Positions 27,921 to 36,861 of a DNA stretch of 64,000 nucleotides are shown here, piece by piece (positions within the stretch are counted from its first letter, which is position 1; each line of letters begins with the position of its first letter). This DNA comes from Mycobacterium sp. DL440 (GTDB lineage Bacteria > Actinomycetota > Actinomycetes > Mycobacteriales > Mycobacteriaceae), in contig NZ_CP050191.1 of NCBI RefSeq assembly GCF_011745145.1, positions 1,453,991-1,517,990 on the forward strand, written 5' to 3'. A program made the position numbers and the translations under genes. The notes under the pieces are model-generated. The model saw only the letters and a program-made list of their open reading frames with translations. It had not been told where the DNA came from and made no database searches.

Positions 27921-28766
27921 GTGGCACAGACTGAGCCACCGCAGAAGACCTCGCGCGCCGGCCGCGACCTGCCGGCCGCTATCACCGTCGGCGTGGTCCT
28001 TGGCGCCCTTGCGATAGGCACCCTGCTCTTCGCACCCATCTGGTGGCTGCCGCTGCTGGCAGTCGCCATCGCCATCGCCACCCACGAGGTGATCCGGCGG
28101 ATGCGCGAACACGGCTATGCGCTGCCCACCGTGCCGCTGCTGCTCGGCGGGCAGGCGATGATCTGGCTGACCTGGCCGTTCGGGGCGGCGGGTCTGCTTG
28201 GCGCCTACGGCGGCACCATCGTTGTCTGCATGGTGTGGCGGCTGATCGGCCAAGGGCTGGACCAGCAACCCGTCAACTACCTGCGCGATATTGCCGCCAC
28301 GGTCCTGCTTGCCAGTTGGGTGCCGTTGTTCGCGGCCTTCACCGCGCTTCTCATCTTCGCCGACCACGGCGGCGCCCGGGTTTTCACCATCATCGTTACG
28401 GTCGTCTTCGCCGACATCGGCGGTTATGTCGCGGGTGTCCTGTTCGGCAAGCATCTGATGGCACCGGCGATCAGCCCCAAGAAGTCCTGGGAGGGTCTCG
28501 GCGGTTCGCTGCTGTTCGGTATCGCCGCCGCTGTGGTCTCCGTGGCGTTCCTGTTGGACAAGCCGGCCTGGGTCGGTGTGCCGCTCGGCCTGTTGCTGGT
28601 GATCACCGGTGTGCTCGGCGACCTGGTCGAATCGCAGATCAAGCGCGACCTCGGGATCAAGGACATGGGCACGCTGCTACCCGGTCACGGCGGGATCATG
28701 GACCGGATCGACGCGATGCTGCCGTCCGCCGTCGTCGGCTGGATCGTGCTGACGGTGCTGGCGTAG
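27921..28766 (+). CDS. cdsA: Phosphatidate cytidylyltransferase (CDP-diglyceride synthase)
   Basis: A 281-residue integral membrane enzyme with about eight hydrophobic segments. The family signature spans GDLVESQIKRDLGIKDMG and LLPGHGGIMDRIDAML near the C-terminus; ISPKKSWEGLGGSLLFG lies before it. It makes CDP-diacylglycerol from phosphatidate and CTP, the precursor of phosphatidylinositol, cardiolipin and PIMs. GTG 27921 is used. Its last 90 bases are overlapped in antisense by the C-terminal end of the EamA gene. Confidence 0.95.
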   Translation: MAQTEPPQKTSRAGRDLPAAITVGVVLGALAIGTLLFAPIWWLPLLAVAIAIATHEVIRRMREHGYALPTVPLLLGGQAMIWLTWPFGAAGLLGAYGGTIVVCMVWRLIGQGLDQQPVNYLRDIAATVLLASWVPLFAAFTALLIFADHGGARVFTIIVTVVFADIGGYVAGVLFGKHLMAPAISPKKSWEGLGGSLLFGIAAAVVSVAFLLDKPAWVGVPLGLLLVITGVLGDLVESQIKRDLGIKDMGTLLPGHGGIMDRIDAMLPSAVVGWIVLTVLA

Positions 28767-29651
28767 GCCGCGTTCGCTGCGCGCGCCAGATGCGTTCAGC
28801 CAGCACGCGAGGGCACCGAGGACCAGTCCTGCGGCGATGCCGATGTTCACCCGCTCGCCAAGCATGAGCCAGGACAACACCCCTGCGACTGCGGGGATCA
28901 CACAGAACAGCATCGCGACCGCCGAGGCGCCGTGTAGGTTGATGGCCCGCACGTACAGCGACACCCCGAGTATGGCGTTGAGGAACACCACGCCGGTCAC
29001 CGCCAGCACGGCTTGGGTGGCGTCATGCACCTCGATCGGTGTGCTGAGGGCAAGCGCCAAAGCGGGGATGAACGCGACGGCGTTCTGTATTGAGGTTGAG
29101 GCCCGGAAGTCGATATCAGAGCAGAACCGCTGTTGATAAACCCCTCCGGCAGCCAGACCGAGCAACGCCACCAGCAGCAATCCGACCGCCGGGTCGATTC
29201 CACCTGAGGTGACCAGTCGCGTCGCGCATGCGGCCAGGACTGCGGCGATGCCGAGCACCAACGCGGCCACCCGGCGCGGCGTCAGCCGGTCACCCAGGAA
29301 CATCGCGGCGAGCAGTGCGGTCGCCACCGGGTTCATCGCGATGACCACTGCGCACAGCACTGCCGGCGCGCCATGCTGAATCGCGATGTAGAGCGCGCAG
29401 AACTGCACAGCCTGCATGAGCAGACCCGCCACTGCGACGTGGAACAGCTTGCGGCCGGTGGGGAAGCCGACCCGGGCCAGCCCGGCCCAGGTGCCGAGGA
29501 TCAGCCCTGCCAGTCCGAAACGAACGGCCAGCACCGCCATCGGGGACAGGGCGTGCACGGCCAGGTTCCCGATCGGATAACCCAGGGCGTAGAAGAACGT
29601 CACGGTCGTCGCCGTGTGCGTCGGCATCGGTTTGGGCGGCATGATCCCCAT
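28677..29651 (-). CDS. EamA/DMT family transporter
   Basis: A roughly 324-residue drug/metabolite-type transporter with about ten hydrophobic segments arranged as two five-helix EamA halves (YALGYPIGNLAVHALSPMAV; later GVVFLNAILGVSLYVRAINL). Several starts are possible: TTG 29693, ATG 29651, 29642 or 29627; 29651 is used with modest confidence. The C-terminal about 30 residues are charged and are encoded opposite the cdsA 3' end, so the reading frame has probably run past an ancestral stop. It is divergent from a LysR gene, which probably regulates it. Not present between cdsA and rlmN in M. tuberculosis. Confidence 0.82.
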   Translation of the reverse strand: MGIMPPKPMPTHTATTVTFFYALGYPIGNLAVHALSPMAVLAVRFGLAGLILGTWAGLARVGFPTGRKLFHVAVAGLLMQAVQFCALYIAIQHGAPAVLCAVVIAMNPVATALLAAMFLGDRLTPRRVAALVLGIAAVLAACATRLVTSGGIDPAVGLLLVALLGLAAGGVYQQRFCSDIDFRASTSIQNAVAFIPALALALSTPIEVHDATQAVLAVTGVVFLNAILGVSLYVRAINLHGASAVAMLFCVIPAVAGVLSWLMLGERVNIGIAAGLVLGALACWLNASGARSERGLRQHRQHDPADDGGRQHRVDPVHDPAVTG

Positions 29652-29797
29652 CGTGAGCCAGCCTCGTGCGCGCGGTCCAACGATTATCGGCAATCACGAT
29701 CGATCGATGATGCTAATCAATAAGGCGGAATAACTCCTTGAATAGAAAGAAATACCTGCTCTTTGATCGTAAGTGCTGATCGGAGTACCTTGATCGC

Positions 29798-30649
29798 ATG
29801 GGACAGGTGCTGGACATTGCACCGTTGCGCAGCCTGGCGGCGGTGGCGGACTGTGGCGGGTTTCACCGCGCAGCCGCGGTGTTGCACATGACGCAGTCCG
29901 CCGTCAGCCAGCATGTGCGGCGTATCGAAGCCGTCGTGGGCGGCCCGGTCGTCGAACGATCCGGCCGCGGTGTCGCCTTCACTGAACTGGGACATCGCGT
30001 CCTCGGTCACGCCCGGGGCATCCTCGCCGCGCACGATGCGGCGCTGACCGATCTCGGTGCGGCCGAGGAACAAGTGCTGCTGATCGGTGCCACCGAGCAC
30101 GGCGCCGATGTGATGCTGCCCGCGCTCACGGCGGCGCTGGGCGAGCGGTTGCCCAACTGGCGGTTGCGGTTTCGTCTCGACCGCAACGTCACGCTCGCCG
30201 ACGCCCTCGAACACGGTCTGGTCGATCTTGCCGTGATGCTCGACGGTTCCGGACTGGATCCCGCCCATGCCTCCGGAACCCTTGCGCTGAAGTGGGTTTC
30301 GGGCCGCAGCTTCGCTGCCGCGGCGAACCAGCCGTTGCCGGTGGTGATGTTCTCCGAACCCTGCACGTTGCGCGAACCCACCTTCGCCGCGCTCGACCGG
30401 TGCGGGACCGACTACCGCATCGCCGCCGAATCGGCGAATCTGTCCGGCCTGTTCGCTGCGGTGCGCTCTGGCCTGGGTGTGGCACTGTTGCCGATGATCG
30501 GCCGGTTACCGGACGGGTTGTGTCTGGCCGAGGGGCTGCCCCCGGCCAGCCGCGCCTCGGTGTTTGTCCGTGGCCGCGCCGGGGTGGACACCGAGCTCCT
30601 CGACACCGTTGAGCGGACCGTTCACGACGTTCTCGCCGGACAAGCCTGA
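29798..30649 (+). CDS. LysR family transcriptional regulator
   Basis: A 283-residue LysR protein: winged helix at residues about 8-66 ([33 protein letters not shown]) and a periplasmic-binding-like effector domain. It is divergent from the EamA transporter gene, a pairing typical of LysR control of an efflux or uptake gene. The spacer 29652-29797 contains the self-complementary ATCGATCGAT and AT-rich stretches but no clear T-N11-A box. It ends 13 bp before rlmN, so part of rlmN transcription might come from here. Confidence 0.87.
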   Translation: MGQVLDIAPLRSLAAVADCGGFHRAAAVLHMTQSAVSQHVRRIEAVVGGPVVERSGRGVAFTELGHRVLGHARGILAAHDAALTDLGAAEEQVLLIGATEHGADVMLPALTAALGERLPNWRLRFRLDRNVTLADALEHGLVDLAVMLDGSGLDPAHASGTLALKWVSGRSFAAAANQPLPVVMFSEPCTLREPTFAALDRCGTDYRIAAESANLSGLFAAVRSGLGVALLPMIGRLPDGLCLAEGLPPASRASVFVRGRAGVDTELLDTVERTVHDVLAGQA

Positions 30650-30662
30650 TACTGGAAAAGAC

Positions 30663-31754
30663 ATGAAGCAGGAATTGGTCTTCGAAGCCCCGCGACGCGG
30701 TATGCCGCCGCCGCACCTTGCCGATCTCGACGAGGACGGCCGAGCCGCTGCGGTCACCGCGCTGGGTCTGCCGAAATTTCGGGCCAAACAGCTGGCCAAC
30801 CAGTACTACGGCCGTCTGATCGCCGACCCGCAGCAGATGACCGACCTGCCTGCTGCCGTGCGCGACCAGGTGGCCGAGGCCCTGTTCCCGACGTTGATCG
30901 ATCCGGTGAAGCAGATCCAGTGCGACGCGGGGGAGACCCGCAAGACGCTGTGGCGCGCGGGCGACGGCACGACGTTCGAGTCGGTGCTGATGCGCTATCC
31001 GCAGCGCAACACGGTGTGCATCTCCTCGCAGGCCGGCTGCGGCATGGCCTGCCCGTTCTGCGCGACAGGCCAGGGCGGTCTGAAGCGCAACCTGTCCACC
31101 GCCGAGATCCTCGAGCAAGTCCGGGCGGCGTCGTCGGCCATGCGACTCGAGCATGATGGGCGGCTGTCCAACATCGTCTTCATGGGCATGGGTGAGCCGC
31201 TGGCCAACTACAACCGGGTGCTGGCAGCCGTGAAACGGATCATCGCGCCACCGCCGAACGGCTTCGGGATCAGCGCCCGCTCGGTGACGGTGTCGACGGT
31301 CGGTCTGGCCCCTGCCATCCGGAAACTCGCCGACGAGCGCCTCGGTGTCACCCTGGCCGTGTCTCTGCACACCCCTGACGACGAGCTGCGCGACACCCTG
31401 GTGCCGGTGAACAACCGGTGGAGCGTCGACGAGGTCCTCGAGGCTGCGCGGTACTACGCCGATGTCACCGGCAGGCGGGTGTCCATCGAGTACGCGTTGA
31501 TCCGCGATATCAATGACCAGCCTTGGCGCGCAGACCTTCTCGGTAAAAGGCTGCACAGCAAGCTGGGTCAGTTTGTGCATGTCAACCTCATCCCGCTCAA
31601 TCCCACACCGGGCAGCAAATGGGACGCCAGTCCCAAACCGGTCGAGCGGGAGTTCGTCAAACGCGTTCAGGCCAAGGGAGTCTCGTGCACCGTGCGCGAT
31701 ACCCGGGGGCGAGAGATCGCCGCGGCCTGCGGCCAGTTGGCCGCCGAGGGCTGA
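30663..31754 (+). CDS. rlmN: Dual-specificity rRNA/tRNA adenine-C2 methyltransferase RlmN
   Basis: A 363-residue radical-SAM methylase. The CxxxCxxC cluster motif is CGMACPFC (Cys126, Cys130, Cys133), the catalytic C-terminal cysteine is Cys342 in [10 protein letters not shown], and [17 protein letters not shown] is the SAM-binding GGE-like block. It methylates A2503 of 23S rRNA and A37 of some tRNAs. ATG 30663 gives a length like Rv2880c. An antisense open frame of 585 codons over this gene is a GC-bias artefact. Confidence 0.96.
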   Translation: MKQELVFEAPRRGMPPPHLADLDEDGRAAAVTALGLPKFRAKQLANQYYGRLIADPQQMTDLPAAVRDQVAEALFPTLIDPVKQIQCDAGETRKTLWRAGDGTTFESVLMRYPQRNTVCISSQAGCGMACPFCATGQGGLKRNLSTAEILEQVRAASSAMRLEHDGRLSNIVFMGMGEPLANYNRVLAAVKRIIAPPPNGFGISARSVTVSTVGLAPAIRKLADERLGVTLAVSLHTPDDELRDTLVPVNNRWSVDEVLEAARYYADVTGRRVSIEYALIRDINDQPWRADLLGKRLHSKLGQFVHVNLIPLNPTPGSKWDASPKPVEREFVKRVQAKGVSCTVRDTRGREIAAACGQLAAEG

Positions 31755-31762
31755 GCCGCGGC

Positions 31763-31823
31763 GTTGACTTTGAACTGAGGTCGCAAAAGATCGAGTAGAC
31801 GTCTGCGTAGATTCAATGTCAAC
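31763..31823. terminator. Long imperfect hairpin between convergent genes
   Basis: GTTGACTTTGAA (31763-31774) and TTCAATGTCAAC (31812-31823) pair with one mismatch over 12 bp around a 37-base loop that holds its own AGACGTCT palindrome (31797-31804). It lies between the ends of rlmN and the SnoaL-like gene, where a bidirectional terminator is expected, and marks the left edge of the accessory island. Confidence 0.5.
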
Positions 31824-31839
31824 GTGGTCGGCGTGAGTG

Positions 31840-32250
31840 CTAGTGCGGCGGGTTGGTGAACCAGAGGTTCTCCTCACGCAGGCTGCGGCTGCGCCAGCCG
31901 TCGGGGGTACGCACCAACTCGTGGTGGTAGTACCCGCCGCACGCACTTGTCTCCGACATCCCCGGTAACTGCATGGGGTTGTAGAACATCGCCCGCACGG
32001 TCGCCGTATCCCCGTCGATCTCGGCGTCGATGTTCGTGATGTAGTGCATGGTCCACGGCATCACCCCGAAGTTCGCGGCGAACCAGTCCACCACCTCATC
32101 ACGCGTGCCCACCACCGCGCCCGCCGACGAGTAATCGATGTGGGCGTCCTCGGTGAACACCGACCGGTACAGCTCCCAGTCCTTCGAGTCGACACCGCGC
32201 GCGTAGCGGGTCAGCAGCGCCTGGATCTCGAGCTCGTCGGCCACACTCAT
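31840..32250 (-). CDS. SnoaL-like / nuclear transport factor 2 family protein
   Basis: A 136-residue single-domain SnoaL_4 protein: DELEIQALLTRYARGVDSKD, DAHIDYSSAG, HYITNIDAEIDGDTATVRAMF and GGYYHHELVRTPDGW. It shows the conserved acidic/His pocket of the fold. Its start overlaps the aldehyde dehydrogenase stop by 4 bp, so it is translationally coupled to that gene and shares the promoter carrying the 26-bp dyad at 33741. Likely hydratase/isomerase or binding partner; reaction unknown. Confidence 0.87.
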   Translation of the reverse strand: MSVADELEIQALLTRYARGVDSKDWELYRSVFTEDAHIDYSSAGAVVGTRDEVVDWFAANFGVMPWTMHYITNIDAEIDGDTATVRAMFYNPMQLPGMSETSACGGYYHHELVRTPDGWRSRSLREENLWFTNPPH

Positions 32251-33731
32251 TCCGGCATGCCGATGGTCTTGGACTCGAAGTACTCCTTGAAGCCTTCTTC
32301 GCCGTTGCGCCGACCCAGACCGCTCTGCTTGGAGCCGCCGAACGGGCTGTTGATGCCGAAGTGGCTGCGGCTGTTGATGGTGACGTTACCGGTCCTGATG
32401 CGTCGGGCGATGGCGAAGGCCCGGTCGACGTCGCCGGACGAAACCTCACCGGACAGGCCGTAGATGGAGTTGTTGGCGATGGCCACCGCTTCGTCGTCGG
32501 AGTCATAGGGGGTGACCGTCAACACCGGCCCGAAGATCTCCTCCTGGGCCACCTGCGAGTCGGGATTGACGTCGGCGAGCAGGGTGGGCTGCGTGTAGTA
32601 ACCCGTGGGCAGGTTCTCCGGAACACCGCCGCCGGTGACCAGCCGGGCGCCGGAATCGATGCCCGATTTGACGAGCCCGAGCACCTTCTCGCGCTGAGTG
32701 GCGCTGATCTGCGGGCCCTGCATGATGCCCGGGGTCCACGGGTCGCCGACCGGGAAGTTCTCCATCGCCCCCTTGAGCAGCTCCACGCCCTCGTCGTAGC
32801 GGCTGCGGGGCAGTAGGATTCGGCTCGGCAGGATGCAGGACTGCCCGCTCATGACACAGGCCATCATCGCCGCGATGGGCAGTGCCGAGTTGAAGTCGGC
32901 GTCATCGAGCACGATGTGCGCGGACTTGCCGCCCAGTTCGAGCATCGTCCTCTTGACCGTCGAGGCTCCGGCCGCCAAGATGGCGCGCCCGGTGGCGGTC
33001 GACCCGGTGAAGGTGATCATGTCGACCCGCGGGTCCGCCGACAGCGCGGCCCCCACCTCGTTGGCGTTGGATACCACGACATTGAAGACGCCGGCCGGGA
33101 TGTCGGTGTGTTCGGCGACGATGCGGCCCAGCTCGGTGCCCGACCAGGGGGTCAGCTGCGCGGGCTTGAGCACGACGGTGTTGCCGGCCATCAGCGCCGG
33201 AACAGTTTCAGCGATGTTGAGGTAGAACGGCACATTCCACGGGGTGATCGCGCCGACCACGCCGACCGGCTCGTAGGCGATCTTGCGTCGCGCCGGCCCC
33301 AGCTGGGTTTGGTGCACGCCGTTGTCGACGACGTATTCGAAGCTTTTGCCGTGCTCGGCCCAGTGTTTGACCTCGCCGATCGGATCCTCGATCTGCGAGC
33401 CGGTGACCGTGACGGGACAGCCGACCTCGGTGACCAGGATCCGGCGCAGCCGCTCCTTCTCGGCGTCCAGCGCGTCGTGCAGCTGCATCAGGCAGTGGTG
33501 GCGGAACTCGACATCGCGGCTCCAGTCGGTTTCGTCGAACGCGCGTCGCGCAGCGCCTACGGCCCGCTCGATGTCGGCCACCGTGCCGTCGGTCGCCTGG
33601 CCGGCCACTTGTTCGCTGGCCGGGTGGATGACGTCGAATTTCGCACCGCTGCCGGTGTATTGGAGTTCCCCGGCGATGAGCATCCGCTCGTCGCCGGCGA
33701 GGACGCCCGTGTCGCTCTGCACCTGAGTCAT
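32247..33731 (-). CDS. NAD(P)-dependent aldehyde dehydrogenase
   Basis: A 494-residue ALDH. PWNVPF (oxyanion Asn), FTGSTATGRAI (cofactor loop), LELGGKSAHIV (general-base Glu) and the nucleophile Cys299 in SGQSCILPSR are all present, so the enzyme should be active. ATG 33731 is chosen since the 70 residues upstream are low in similarity and would cover the dyad. It lies 10 bp downstream of the 26-bp dyad at 33741-33766. It would oxidise an aldehyde intermediate of the island pathway to the acid that the CoA-transferase or thioesterases then handle. Exact substrate unknown. Confidence 0.92.
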   Translation of the reverse strand: MTQVQSDTGVLAGDERMLIAGELQYTGSGAKFDVIHPASEQVAGQATDGTVADIERAVGAARRAFDETDWSRDVEFRHHCLMQLHDALDAEKERLRRILVTEVGCPVTVTGSQIEDPIGEVKHWAEHGKSFEYVVDNGVHQTQLGPARRKIAYEPVGVVGAITPWNVPFYLNIAETVPALMAGNTVVLKPAQLTPWSGTELGRIVAEHTDIPAGVFNVVVSNANEVGAALSADPRVDMITFTGSTATGRAILAAGASTVKRTMLELGGKSAHIVLDDADFNSALPIAAMMACVMSGQSCILPSRILLPRSRYDEGVELLKGAMENFPVGDPWTPGIMQGPQISATQREKVLGLVKSGIDSGARLVTGGGVPENLPTGYYTQPTLLADVNPDSQVAQEEIFGPVLTVTPYDSDDEAVAIANNSIYGLSGEVSSGDVDRAFAIARRIRTGNVTINSRSHFGINSPFGGSKQSGLGRRNGEEGFKEYFESKTIGMPE

Positions 33732-33740
33732 GCCGATAGC

Positions 33741-33766
33741 TTTACAAAAATTGCGAGTCGTGTCAC
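33741..33766. promoter_or_regulatory. Island operator, copy A
   Basis: TTTACA-N14-TGTCAC, 10 bp upstream of the aldehyde dehydrogenase start. One of six copies with identical 14-bp spacing in the 31.8-57 kb island. Probable binding site for one or both TetR paralogs of the island. Confidence 0.75.
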
Positions 33767-33795
33767 CCCTTGAAGCAAGGATTGACCGATTGGCA

Positions 33796-33817
33796 AGTCT
33801 CTGCGATCGTAGAGACT
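33796..33817. promoter_or_regulatory. 22-bp near-perfect palindrome
   Basis: AGTCTCT (33796-33802) and AGAGACT (33811-33817) flank a central CGATCG; only one base pair of the whole 22-bp dyad mismatches. It sits between the TetR stop (33874) and the aldehyde dehydrogenase promoter, so it may be a terminator for the TetR transcript or a second protein-binding site. Nothing decides between these from sequence. Confidence 0.4.
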
Positions 33818-33873
33818 CGAATGTCACACCAGAGTGACGGAGCGGGGGTGTGTAGGGCCGGGGTCGAAGCAGG

Positions 33874-34431
33874 TCAGTTCGAGTCGGGCTGTTTGATGCC
33901 GACGGCATGGCGCAGCTGCGCCAGGAACTGGTCGCCGTCATCGCTTCGCACGATGTAGTGCGATACCGCCACCCGGATCGCGGTGGCGGCCTTGACCGGG
34001 GCGTTGGCGCCCGACAGCAGCTTGAGCAACCGTGCCCGCATCAGGGGGATGACGTTGGCCAACTGTGCGATGACGACTTCGGGCTCGATGTCGACGAGCC
34101 TGACCCCGGAATACGACTGCTGGTACTGCACGATGAAACGCAATGCGGCGTCGAGCTTCTCGTTGCCTCGCAAGCCCACGGTGGCTCGGCTGATGCCGTG
34201 GTCGAACATCTCGCGCTCATAGGTGCCGAAGCCGTCGAGGAGCTCCTGTTTGTCGGCGAACCAGCGGTACAGCGTGGGCCGCGACACGCCTGCCTGCAGC
34301 GCCACCTCGGAGAGACTCAGCTTGGTCTGACCGCTGCGGGCCAGCACCTCCGCCGTCGCGACCAGGATTCGGTGGCGCGTCGAGGTGTCTTCGACAGATG
34401 TGTCCCGCTGCGCGGGTACGGGTTCGTTCAC
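33874..34431 (-). CDS. TetR/AcrR family regulator of the island (paralog 1)
   Basis: A 185-residue TetR protein. The DNA-binding segment (ALQAGVSRPTLYRWF, part of a 24-residue block at about 36-60) is identical to that of the second island TetR at 39093-39629; the ligand domains also align along their length (VDIEPE, IPLMR, LVRSDD/IVRSDD, FLAQLRHA). It lies 43 bp after the APH-fold kinase gene on the same strand, so both are probably transcribed from the dyad-bearing promoter at 35632-35657. Likely repressor of the island regulon; ligand probably a CoA ester or pathway intermediate (inference). Confidence 0.9.
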   Translation of the reverse strand: MNEPVPAQRDTSVEDTSTRHRILVATAEVLARSGQTKLSLSEVALQAGVSRPTLYRWFADKQELLDGFGTYEREMFDHGISRATVGLRGNEKLDAALRFIVQYQQSYSGVRLVDIEPEVVIAQLANVIPLMRARLLKLLSGANAPVKAATAIRVAVSHYIVRSDDGDQFLAQLRHAVGIKQPDSN

Positions 34432-34474
34432 GTCCAGCCTTTGGTTGTTCGTGGTTCACCAAATGGTAGGACCA

Positions 34475-35623
34475 TCAGAGCAACTTCTTGAGTATTGCCA
34501 CAGTCTCGAGGTCCGCCAAGGCTGCCACGCCCCGCCTGGCGCCTTCCAGCGCGATGCCTTCATCCTGCATGCCGCCAAGCCCGGCGGTGATGACAGGTGC
34601 CGCGTAGGCATAGACCGCGCCCAGGCGGTAACGCTCCCACAACTCGTCGTGATCCAGCGTCGGGCCGCCGGCCGCGGCCAGTGCGCGTCGGTATGCGTCG
34701 AGCAGGTCCCGTTCGGCGGCTTGCCGGTCGGCCGTGGACATGCAGGTGACCAGGGTGTACGCCAGCTCCCGGCCGGGATGACCTCGGCGGGCGGCCTGCC
34801 AGTCGAGCAGGCCCGCCTCGCCGTTGCGGAAGAACAGGTTGCCCGGATGGGCGTCACCGTGCATCACGGTGTGCGGTGGCCGGTCGAGTAGCTGAGCGGC
34901 CGCTCGGTAGTTCTCGTCGATGAACCGGCCGTCGGCCACCGGAATGTCGGTGGTTTCGGCCAGTCGTTTGGTCGACAGCTTGAGCAGTGAACCGGTCATC
35001 AGTGAGGTGTGGTCGCCCGACGCCGAGTACAGCCAGCCCAGCGGCCCGCTGCCGCTGCGTGCCGGTAGCCGTCCCCAGAACGCGGCGTGGACCTGGGCGA
35101 GCAGCTCGACTGTCGCGGCGGCCCGGTCCCTGTCCAGTGGGTGCAGGGTGTCGGTGAACTCGCACGGGCTGAGCGTCAGGTCTTCCAGCACCAGCACATA
35201 TCGCCCGGTCAGTGGATCGAAGGCCGCGCCGTAGGCGCGGGGAACCCCGGGCAGACCGTCGGCCAGCTGTTGGTAGAAGCGCACCTCGGTATGGCCCAAC
35301 CGGCCCAACTCGCCCATCATCCGGGTGGCCGCGGTTTCGGCCGGCATCTTGACGAACACCGATCCGGGGATGGCGTCGCTCGGGTCGCCTGACAGCGCGA
35401 GCCGGGCGCGCGACGACGTGCCCGCGTCGCCGCCGATCACCGACACCGATTCGATCTTGCGCCCGGTGAGCCGGGAAAGGTAGGCCGCGTCGAGGCCGCC
35501 GATGCGCCGGGGCAGTGAGCGGATGCGCCCGATGGCCGCGTCGGTTGCGATACGTTGCACGCCGTGGCCGATATGTGCGGCCAGGCCGGCGGCAGGGACG
35601 AGGCGGCGGGCCGGTGTAAACAT
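34475..35623 (-). CDS. Phosphotransferase family protein (APH/EcKL-like fold)
   Basis: A 382-residue kinase-fold protein. The catalytic loop HGDAHPGNLFF (HxDxxxxN) near residue 255 and the metal-binding LLDWQ are intact; VFVKMPAE gives the ATP-binding lysine, and YVLVLEDLT the hinge. Aminoglycoside resistance is unlikely in this setting. Relatives are frequent in mycobacterial lipid and sterol catabolic clusters and probably phosphorylate a hydroxylated small molecule. The ATG at 35623 lies inside a TGTAAAC-N9-GTTTACA palindrome, and the 26-bp dyad starts 9 bp upstream. Confidence 0.82.
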   Translation of the reverse strand: MFTPARRLVPAAGLAAHIGHGVQRIATDAAIGRIRSLPRRIGGLDAAYLSRLTGRKIESVSVIGGDAGTSSRARLALSGDPSDAIPGSVFVKMPAETAATRMMGELGRLGHTEVRFYQQLADGLPGVPRAYGAAFDPLTGRYVLVLEDLTLSPCEFTDTLHPLDRDRAAATVELLAQVHAAFWGRLPARSGSGPLGWLYSASGDHTSLMTGSLLKLSTKRLAETTDIPVADGRFIDENYRAAAQLLDRPPHTVMHGDAHPGNLFFRNGEAGLLDWQAARRGHPGRELAYTLVTCMSTADRQAAERDLLDAYRRALAAAGGPTLDHDELWERYRLGAVYAYAAPVITAGLGGMQDEGIALEGARRGVAALADLETVAILKKLL

Positions 35624-35637
35624 TGGCCAAGTTTACA
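35615..35637. promoter_or_regulatory. Second palindrome overlapping the kinase start codon
   Basis: TGTAAAC (35615-35621) and GTTTACA (35631-35637) flank a spacer containing TTGGCCAA. The right arm is shared with the left half of the 26-bp island dyad at 35632, so a protein bound there could make an extended complex covering the kinase start codon. Confidence 0.5.
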
Positions 35638-35657
35638 AATGCTCGGCAGATTGTAAA
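35632..35657. promoter_or_regulatory. Island operator, copy E (fully symmetric)
   Basis: TTTACA-N14-TGTAAA, the only copy of the six that is a perfect inverted repeat at both halves. It lies between the divergent kinase-TetR unit (left) and the CoA-transferase gene (right). Confidence 0.8.
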
Positions 35658-35679
35658 GCGGTTTCGAGAAGGAGCGGGA

Positions 35680-36861
35680 ATGGCGGGTCCGTTGGAGGGA
35701 TTTCGGGTCGTCGAGTTGGGCGTCTGGGTTGCCGCGCCGGCAGCGGGTGCGCTACTTGCCGACTGGGGCGCTGACGTCATCAAGATCGAACCGCCGTCGG
35801 GTGACCCAGCGCGAACCTTCGGTCGGATGCTCGGCCTGGATCAGGATCTGGGCGTGGCGGCCAACCCGCCCTTCGAGATGGACAACCGATCCAAACGCAG
35901 CATCGTGCTCGACCTGGGCACCGCCGAGGGGCGGGACACGGCCATGGAATTGCTATCCACCGCAGATGTTTTCCTGACGAATGTGCGTCCCGCGGCGCTA
36001 CGTCGGCTGGAACTCGACTTCGAGACCGTCGCGGCCAGGAATCCCCGCTTGGTGTACGGGTTGATCACGGGCTACGGCCTGACCGGACCGGAGGCGGAAC
36101 GAGCGGCCTACGACGTTGCCGCGTTCTGGGCCCGTGCCGGACTGGCCGACCTGCTCACCCGTCCAGGGGATACGCCGCCGTTTCAGCGCGGCGGAATGGG
36201 GGATCACTCCGCGGGAATGACACTGGCGGCCGCGGTGTGCGCCGCACTGCTGGCCCGAAACCGCACGGGGACGGGTCAATTGGTCAGCACCTCGCTGTAC
36301 CGGCAGGGTGCCTACACCGTCAGCTTCGATCTCAACACCGTCCTGATGAGCGGTGAGCAGATCGCCATCGGCCAGCGTGAGGCGATGGCCAACCCATGTA
36401 TGAACAACTACACCGCCGGTGACGGCAAACGCTTCTGGATCGTCGGCCTGCAGGGGGACCGGCACTGGCCCGCACTCTGCCGGGTGGTGGCCCACGAGGA
36501 CTGGCTGACCGACACGCGGTTCGCCACGGCCCGTGACCGATACGTCAATGCGCGCGAGCTGATCGCCGAGTTGGACACCATCTTTGTCGGCCATCCGATG
36601 GACCACTGGGCCCCGTTGTTCGACGGCGAGCCCGATTTCTTCTGGTCACCGATCAACAGCCTCGACGACGTCATCGCCGATGAGCAGTTTCACGCCGCCG
36701 GAGGAATTATCGAAGTGCCTGACGGGATTTCAACCGTGCCGATGGTGGCCAGCCCCGCTGACTTCTCGGCCACCCCATGGCAGCCGCGCATGGTCGCCCC
36801 AGTGCTCGGTGCGCACACCGACGAGATCCTGGCCGAGCTGCGTGGCGATCAGGACCGCTGA
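35680..36861 (+). CDS. CaiB/BaiF family CoA transferase (class III)
   Basis: A 393-residue family III CoA transferase: GFRVVELGVWVAAPAAGALLADWGADVIKIEPP at the N-terminus (shown here in part), RSKRSIVLDLGTAEG-like segment, and the catalytic Asp expected in the DVAAFWARAGLADLL region. It moves CoA from a donor thioester to an acid, so it would activate the acid formed by the island oxidations. ATG 35680 has GAAGGAG 5 bp upstream; the frame continues upstream without support. The 3' end overlaps the convergent GH3 gene by 13 bp. Confidence 0.9.
   Translation: MAGPLEGFRVVELGVWVAAPAAGALLADWGADVIKIEPPSGDPARTFGRMLGLDQDLGVAANPPFEMDNRSKRSIVLDLGTAEGRDTAMELLSTADVFLTNVRPAALRRLELDFETVAARNPRLVYGLITGYGLTGPEAERAAYDVAAFWARAGLADLLTRPGDTPPFQRGGMGDHSAGMTLAAAVCAALLARNRTGTGQLVSTSLYRQGAYTVSFDLNTVLMSGEQIAIGQREAMANPCMNNYTAGDGKRFWIVGLQGDRHWPALCRVVAHEDWLTDTRFATARDRYVNARELIAELDTIFVGHPMDHWAPLFDGEPDFFWSPINSLDDVIADEQFHAAGGIIEVPDGISTVPMVASPADFSATPWQPRMVAPVLGAHTDEILAELRGDQDR

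Noticed and set aside
30189-31946. 585-codon minus-strand open frame over rlmN
   Set aside because: rlmN on the plus strand has all radical-SAM motifs; the antisense frame is Arg/Pro-rich without family features, as expected from high GC in the third codon position.
34475-35623. Aminoglycoside resistance gene
   Set aside because: APH fold only; the length and catabolic context match the phosphotransferases common in mycobacterial lipid clusters.
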